A DNA stretch of 64,000 nucleotides, from positions 1-64,000 of the forward strand of contig NW_020825510.1 of the NCBI RefSeq assembly GCF_003286085.1, written 5' to 3'. The number at the start of each line of letters is the position of its first letter. Position 1 is the stretch's first letter. Source of the DNA: Drosophila persimilis. Taxonomy: Eukaryota; Arthropoda; Insecta; Diptera; Drosophilidae. Both the position numbers and the translations under genes were made by a program. Below the pieces are notes generated by a model, which saw nothing but the letters and a program-made list of their open reading frames with translations, was not told the DNA's origin and ran no database searches. This document shows, piece by piece, positions 58,227-64,000 of this stretch.

Positions 58227-59337
58227 CGAGGGGGAACGTTGTGAGTTGCTGCGGACACCGCAACTCTAAGGTTATACCCGATACTAAGTCAGTATGGCTC
58301 TCCTCCGGCAGACGCCGCTAATATTTAACGACACGACAAAGAGTGCGTGCGAGAGAGACAGAAAATCAGTCTGAGCGTGACGTCGGGCGCTGCGTAGCCA
58401 CTGCAAATTGATTTGTTCCTTTTGGCTAAAAAAATGGTCTGATCTGATCCAGATTCAGCAATCTAATAGATATGGTCATTATCTATGATTCTGCTTTTTT
58501 AGTTTTCTCAAATCTGCAATATTGTGGATGCAACAGATTTTCGTCCTTTGTGGGGGCGGATGGGGGTGGGGCGAAATTCTGAGATATACGTTTTATAGTG
58601 ACATCTTAAAGGAGTGTGTGCACCAAATTTGGTTACTCTAGCCTTAATAGTCTCTGAGATTTGTGGTTGCCTCAGATTTTCGTCCTTTGCGGGGGCGGAA
58701 GGGGGTGTGGCGAAATTTGGACAGGAAACGGTCAAGGTCCGATATCACAGGAGTGTGGATACCAAATTTGGTTGCTCTGGCTTTTATAGGTTCTGAGATC
58801 CTTGAACTCATATTTTGCAATTGGCAAAACCGACCATGAAACCTGTGTGTTAGAGTGAGACAGAGCGAGAAAGAGTGAAATTGTTTTCGTGATTCTGGCT
58901 GTAATAATTATACGATCTGGTTCAGATTTTGCACTCTAGAAGATATAGTCATCTTCTACGATTCTGATTTTAGTTTTCTCGTATCGTCGAAATTGTGGAT
59001 GCCACAGATTTTCGCCCTTTGTGGGGGCGGAAGTGGGCGGGGCAAAGTTTTGAAATATTTTTGGAGCAGTGACATATCACAGAAGTCTGGATCCAAAACA
59101 TCGTTGCTCTAGCTCTTATAGTCTTTGAGCATTAGGCGCTGAAGGGGACGGACAGACGGACAGACGGACAGACGGACGGACGGACAGACAGACAGGGCTC
59201 AATCGACTCGGCTATTGATGCTGATCAAGAATATATATACTTTATAGGGTCGGAAACGATTCCTTCTGGACGTTACACACATCCACTTTTACCACAAATC
59301 TAATATACCCTAATACTCATTTTGAGTATCGGGTATA
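58227..59337 (-). mobile_element. Helentron H8, head-to-tail with H7
   Basis: Separated from H7 by an 8 bp A/T spacer. Subtype of H2. Ends at 59337, directly against the Gag fragment. Confidence 0.88.
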
Positions 59338-60545
59338 ATCAGATGGCCGAACTGGGCTATACAGTTAAATTTTTTAGAGCCATTAAAGCGAGATCCGATG
59401 GACAGCCACTCGACCAGTTCGAGTTGGAGATAGCCCCCAAGCCGGATGAAAGCCACCACGATGTCCTCCAATTAACCCAGCTGTGCAACCAGTTGGTGAC
59501 CATGGAAAGGCAGGCCAAGCCGGTGGACCCAGCCCAGTGCCATAGATGTCAGGCTTTTGGGCACACCCGCACCTACTGCAGGCGTTCATTCGTCTGCATG
59601 AAGTGTGCGGGTGCCCACGCGTCCACGGCATGTGCCAAGCCAAGGGCAGACGCCCCTAAATGCGCCAATTGCCAGGGCGCCCACATCAGCGCCTACAAGG
59701 GATGTCCGGCATTCAAGGCAGCAAGGGGCCGCCTTCTGTCCCGCCGAGTGGCCATGCAGGAGTTGCGTCGCATGCGCAGCTCGCTTCTGCAGCCATTGTC
59801 AGAGCAGCAGCCACCACCAGCAAAAACAACACCAGCACATCCAGGGCGCCGACAGCAGCAGCAACAGGCAGCTCAAACGCCAGCCAATCCCTGGCGCGGA
59901 CAGCAGCAGCAGGCAGCATGGACGCCACTCAATGTCTCCTCTCCTGGGCGACGAAGAGGATAACAACATCAGCAGAAGCAGAAGCAGCAGCAGCAGCCAA
60001 TACAGTTAAAAAAACAGACGCCTGCTGCCTCTGGCCCACGCACTGGGCGACGACGTCCAGAGCAGCCATTGAGCCGTTCCCAGGCACAACAGCAGCAGCT
60101 ACAGCTGCAGCAGCAGCTTGCCAACAACCGCTCCCGGCAGAAGATGAAGCCGAAACGCCAATCTTGCGAGGGATCCTGCAGCCAGGCACTGTTGGAGAAT
60201 ACGCAGAGGATGACGCGATTGGAAAAGAGGCTGGAAGTGATGATGTCACTACTCACCTCGCTCATCCAATCCCAGGCAGTGACGGCAACTCCAGCAGTTC
60301 CAGAAACATCGGAAAATCCACCAACAATGGCAGCAGCAACAGTGGTTGCCCCAGCTCCACAGCCACCACAAAAAACGTTAGGGCCAACGCCAGCCGCCAT
60401 TCCAGAGACGGATCCTGAAATGGATGAAGAAAATGACGACGATGAGATGTGGACAGATGACGACTCCATGGATGACATTAAGGCCTACGCCCGCAACATG
60501 AGGTACCATCTTGACAACCAGATATCCTGGAACGCTGTGTACTAA
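59338..60545 (+). pseudogene. Jockey-clade retrotransposon Gag (5'-truncated, frameshifted)
   Basis: Open from the helentron border to 59963: an MHR-like region (Ala-Glu-Leu-Gly-Tyr-Thr-Val-Lys-Phe), then three Cys/His knuckles at about 59550-59592, 59598-59634 and 59661-59703, the arrangement typical of Jockey-clade Gag, including telomeric HeT-A and TART. A Gln/Pro/Ala-rich stretch follows, and after a frameshift (about 59950-60069) the frame continues to 60545, with Gln-runs, a helical segment and an acidic Asp/Glu tail. The N-terminus is lost at H8. No RT follows before 61130. HeT-A-like identity is only a suggestion. Confidence 0.72.
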
Positions 60546-61130
60546 TTGGACACATCTCTGCCACTGCATTGGATTGAATGACAAATGCATATCACTCGCA
60601 TGCCACAACAAAAATGAATTACGGACGCTGCCGCCATCAAAGCAATTAAATAAAACATCAACACACACAAACACCCATTACACTTGGGCGGCCGGACCTG
60701 TGCCGTTCGAGTTATGCCATCGCCATCGTCCTTAGTTGGTGGCCGGATCCAGTGCCATGACATTCAGAGTGCCCTATGGTCCTGGAAAAGGAAAAATCCA
60801 TCAGCCACACATAAGATTAAAAAGGGCTCTTAAAATACTTACCGCCAGCCATTCAGACACACACATCCATTACACTTGGGCGGCCGGACCTGTGCCGTTC
60901 GAGTTATGTGTGTGTCATTGTCCGCCATTGCCCACACCTGGTGGCCGGACCAGTGCACTATGGTCCGAACGACCACTTTTGTTGGCCAAAACCTAATTTT
61001 TCAAAGTCAAAACTGAAACCTGGTTTTGATCGCTCTGCATTAGAAAAAGATCGACCATTAAATCTGCGTACCAGAAATTTCCATAGATGGCGCCACATTC
61101 GCAAAATCAGCTGTGCAACCCAACTGTTTT
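60546..61130 (+). repeat. Repeated 3' tail after the Gag fragment
   Basis: Non-coding. Two copies of a ~45 bp block ('ttacacttgggcggccggac' onward) at 60677-60718 and 60872-60907, each followed by 'gtggccgga' and 'cagtgc' motifs, spaced about 195 bp. Ends at helentron H9. Confidence 0.7.
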
Positions 61131-62236
61131 TATACCCGATACTCAAAATGAGTATTGGGGTATATTAGATTTGTGGTAAAAGTGGATGTGTGTAACGTCC
61201 AGAAGGAATCGTTTCCGACCCTATAAAGTATATATATTCTTGATCAGCATCAATAGCCGAGTCGATTGAGCCCTGTCTGTCTGTCCGTCCGTCCGTCTGT
61301 CCGTCTGTCCGTCCCCTTCAGCGCCTAATGCTCAAAGACTATAAGAGCTAGAGCAACGATGTTTTGGATCCAGACTTCTGTGATATGTCACTGCTACAAA
61401 AATATTTCAAAACTTTGCCCCGCCCACTTCCGCCCCCACAAAGGGCGAAAATCTGTGGCATCCACAATTTTAAAGATACGAGAAAACCAAAAACGCAGAA
61501 TCGTAGAGAATGACCATATCTTTTAGACTGCGGAATCTGAATTGGATCGTATTGTTATTATAGCCAGCATCAAGAAAACAATTTCATTTTTTCTCGCCCT
61601 GTCTCTCTCTAACACACACGTAGCATAGGCGGCTTTGCTTAGAGTAAAACATTAGCGCCTAGATCTCAGAGACTATAAAAGTTAGTGCAACCAAATTTGG
61701 TATCCACACTCCTAATATATCGGACCGAGACGAGTTTGTTTCAAAATTTCGCCACACCCCCTTCCCCCCCGCAAAGGATGCAAATCTGGAGATATTCACA
61801 AATCTCAGAGACTATTAAAGCTAGAGTAACCAAATTTAGTATCCGCACTCCTGTAAGATCTCACTATAAAACGTATATCTCAAAATTTCGCCACACCCCC
61901 TTCCGCCCCCACAAAGGACGAAAATCTGTTGCATCCACAATATTGCAGATTTGAGAAAACTAAAAACGCAGAATCATAGATAACGACCATATCTGTCAGA
62001 TTGCTGAATCTGGATCAGATCAGATAATTTTTTTAGCCAAAAGGAACAAATCAATTTGCATTGGCTACGCAGCGCCCGACGTCACGTTCAGACTGATTTT
62101 CTGTCTCTCTCGCACGCACTCTTTGTCGTGTCGTTTAATATTAGACGCCGCCTGCTGGAGAAGAGCCATACTGACTTAGTATCGGGTATAACCGTAGAGT
62201 TGCGGTCTCCGAAGCAACTCACAACGTTCCCCCTCG
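61131..62236 (+). mobile_element. Helentron H9
   Basis: Complete, hairpin on the left. Shares the 'cggtctccgaagc' and 'cgccgcctgctggag' variants with H7 (reverse orientation). Right terminus CCCCCTCG at 62236. Confidence 0.88.
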
Positions 62237-62250
62237 TTTCATTTAGTTTT

Positions 62251-63371
62251 TATACCCGATACTCAAAATGAGTATTGGGGTATATTACATTTGTGGTAAA
62301 AGTGGATGTGTGTAACGTCCAGAAGGAATCGTTTCCGACCCCATAAAGTATATATATTCTTGATCAGCATCAATAGCCGAGTCGATTGAGCCATGTCTGT
62401 CTGTCCGTCTGTCCGTCTGTCCGTCCGTCCGTCCGTCCGTCTGTCCGTCCCCTTCAGCGCCTAATGCTCAAAGACTATAAGAGCTAGAGCAACGATGTTT
62501 TGGATCCAGACTTCTGTGATATGTCACTGCTACAAAAATATTTCAAAACTTTGCCCCGCCCACTTCCGCCCCCACAAAGGGCGAAAATCTGTGGCATCCA
62601 CAATTTTAAAGATACGAGAAAACAAAAAACGCAGAATCGTAGAGAATGACCATATCTTTTAGACTGCAGAATCTGAATTGGATCGTATTACTATTATAGC
62701 CAGCATCAAGAAAACAATTTCATTTTTTCTCGCCCTGTCTCTCTCTAACACACAGGTAGCATAGGCGGCTTTGCTTAGAGTAAAACATTAGCGCCTGGAT
62801 CTCAGAGACTATAAAAGCTAGAGCAACCAAATTTGGTATCCACACTCCTAATATATCAGACCGAGACGAGTTTGTTTCAAAATTTCGCCACACCCCCTTC
62901 CGCCCCCGCAAAGGACGAAAATCTGAGGCAACCACAAATCTCAGAGACTATTAAGGCTAGAGTAACCAAATTTGGTACACACACTCCTTTAAGATGTCAC
63001 TATAAAACGTATATCTCAGAATTTCGCCCCACCCCCATCCGCCCCCACAAAAGACGAAAATCTGTTGCATCCACAATATTGCAGATTCGAGAAAACTAAA
63101 AACGCAGAATCATAGATAACGACCATATCTATCAGATTGCTGAATCTGGATCAGATCAGATAATTTTTGTAGCCAAAAGGAACAAATCAATTTACAGTGG
63201 CTACGCAGCGCGTGACATCACGCTCAGACTGATTTTCTGTCTCTCTCGCACGCACTCTTTGTCGTGTCGTTTAATATTAGCGGCGTCTGCCGGAGGAAAG
63301 CCATACTGACTTAGTATCGGGTATAACTGTAGAGTTGCGGTGTCCGCAGCAACTCACAACGTTCCCCCTCG
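62251..63371 (+). mobile_element. Helentron H10, head-to-tail with H9
   Basis: 14 bp T-rich spacer from H9. The left half resembles H4/H5 ('aggcggctttgcttagag'), the right half H2/H8 ('cctttaagatgtcac', 'gaggcaaccac'). Confidence 0.88.
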
Positions 63372-64000
63372 TTTGTATTGGATATATATAATCAATAAGA
63401 AATGGATTTAAGAAAAAAATGGGTGTGGCACCGCCCCTTTTTTTAATAATGCATATTTACATTTTTAGTTATAGTGAAAAAAAGTATTAAGCATATTTTA
63501 TTTAAGAAAACGGCGTTGCACGACTAAAAAAAATTTTGATTTAAATAAAAATAAAATCGTTTAAAGGTTTCCGTAAATTATTGCCGAAATCCTTGTCTAG
63601 AAGCAAGGTTAACGCCTCGTTAAGTGAGATATGTGCCGGCTTTCCGACTGGGTCCCGTACAGCCTTACGAACTTAGTTAGCATATTTGGACATAAAGATA
63701 AATGTATTGAAACAAAGGCTTGTGGCCAATCCACATATTTTCGTTCAAACATCTTTGAATTTTACCGGCATTTGTTCCGGTATGTTGCCAAACGGTAACA
63801 AATTTTCTTGCTGGTATCTTCAAAAGCTTTATTAATTCATATGATATGTCGCCTTGAGATCCGTTTTCAAATAATTGATAATTTTACCCTTCTCGGAATT
63901 CCATTCGGCAAACAAATCTGCATTTTCGAATTTGAGGTTATGCTCTATTAATGCCAATTCCAAGAATTGTGGTAAAAAGTGGCATTTCTAACTATATATA
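63372..64000 (-). repeat. Unrecognised segment V, copy 2 (cut by window end)
   Basis: From 63446 nearly identical to 43596-44150. Preceded here by 'ggtgtggcaccgccc' and a 7-T run, which looks like the intact left part of the segment. Same decayed minus-strand coding stretches. Confidence 0.55.

Noticed and set aside
59929-60478. Ser/Cys/Ala-rich ORFs opposite the Gag C-terminus
   Set aside because: Shadows of CAG-repeat sequence coding Gln/Ala in the Gag frame.
61685-61954. 60-90 residue ORFs inside helentrons, repeated in many copies
   Set aside because: They occur wherever the same repeat occurs, in non-coding sequence, with no known domain. Non-autonomous helentrons encode no protein.
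1-64000. tRNA and rRNA genes
   Set aside because: No cloverleaf-like or rRNA-like sequence noticed on either strand by eye; a covariance-model scan would be decisive.

Overview
The window looks like repeat-rich Drosophila heterochromatin, most likely from the obscura group. Evidence for this is: ten copies of a ~1.1 kb DINE-1/SGM/ISY/mini-me-type helentron with (GTCY)n microsatellites; BEL/Pao LTR retrotransposons; a LOA-like LINE; short 50-60 bp introns; and a leucyl aminopeptidase of the sperm S-Lap type. Species and chromosome are inference. The architecture resembles ampliconic Y or neo-Y sequence, but nothing here proves Y linkage.

The organising unit is a host gene pair embedded in transposons: BEL1 (minus), TBC1D13-like gene (plus), S-Lap-like gene (minus, convergent with TBC), an old helentron fragment, and BEL2 (minus). 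It occurs three times in direct orientation: copy C about 5.4-17.7 kb, copy A about 27.2-42.5 kb, and copy B about 44.5-56.9 kb. A fourth copy, D (1-5.3 kb), lies inverted against C, making a near-perfect palindrome of two ~5.3 kb arms around a 113 bp spacer; its outer end is cut by the window start. Shared deletions group A with B and C with D.

Only the aminopeptidase survives as a gene. Copies A and B keep intact three-exon 552-residue ORFs that encode the same protein. Its metal-ligand Lys and catalytic Arg are replaced, as in sperm S-Laps thought to be structural. Copies C and D are broken. All four TBC1D13 copies carry the same nonsense and frameshift lesions, so TBC1D13 was already dead when the unit amplified.

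The rest is mobile DNA. BEL1 is an internally deleted, env-bearing BEL/Pao element. BEL2 is fullest in copy C and truncated at an identical point in A and B. A full-length LOA-like LINE (20,379-25,886) has an 11 bp target-site duplication and two G/C homopolymers. A Jockey-clade Gag fragment with a repeated 3' tail lies at 59.3-61.1 kb. Helentrons sit singly or as head-to-tail pairs, usually beside A/T homopolymers. Two segments (41.6-42.5/56.0-56.9 kb and 43.6-44.5/63.4-64.0 kb) are repeated but unrecognised.
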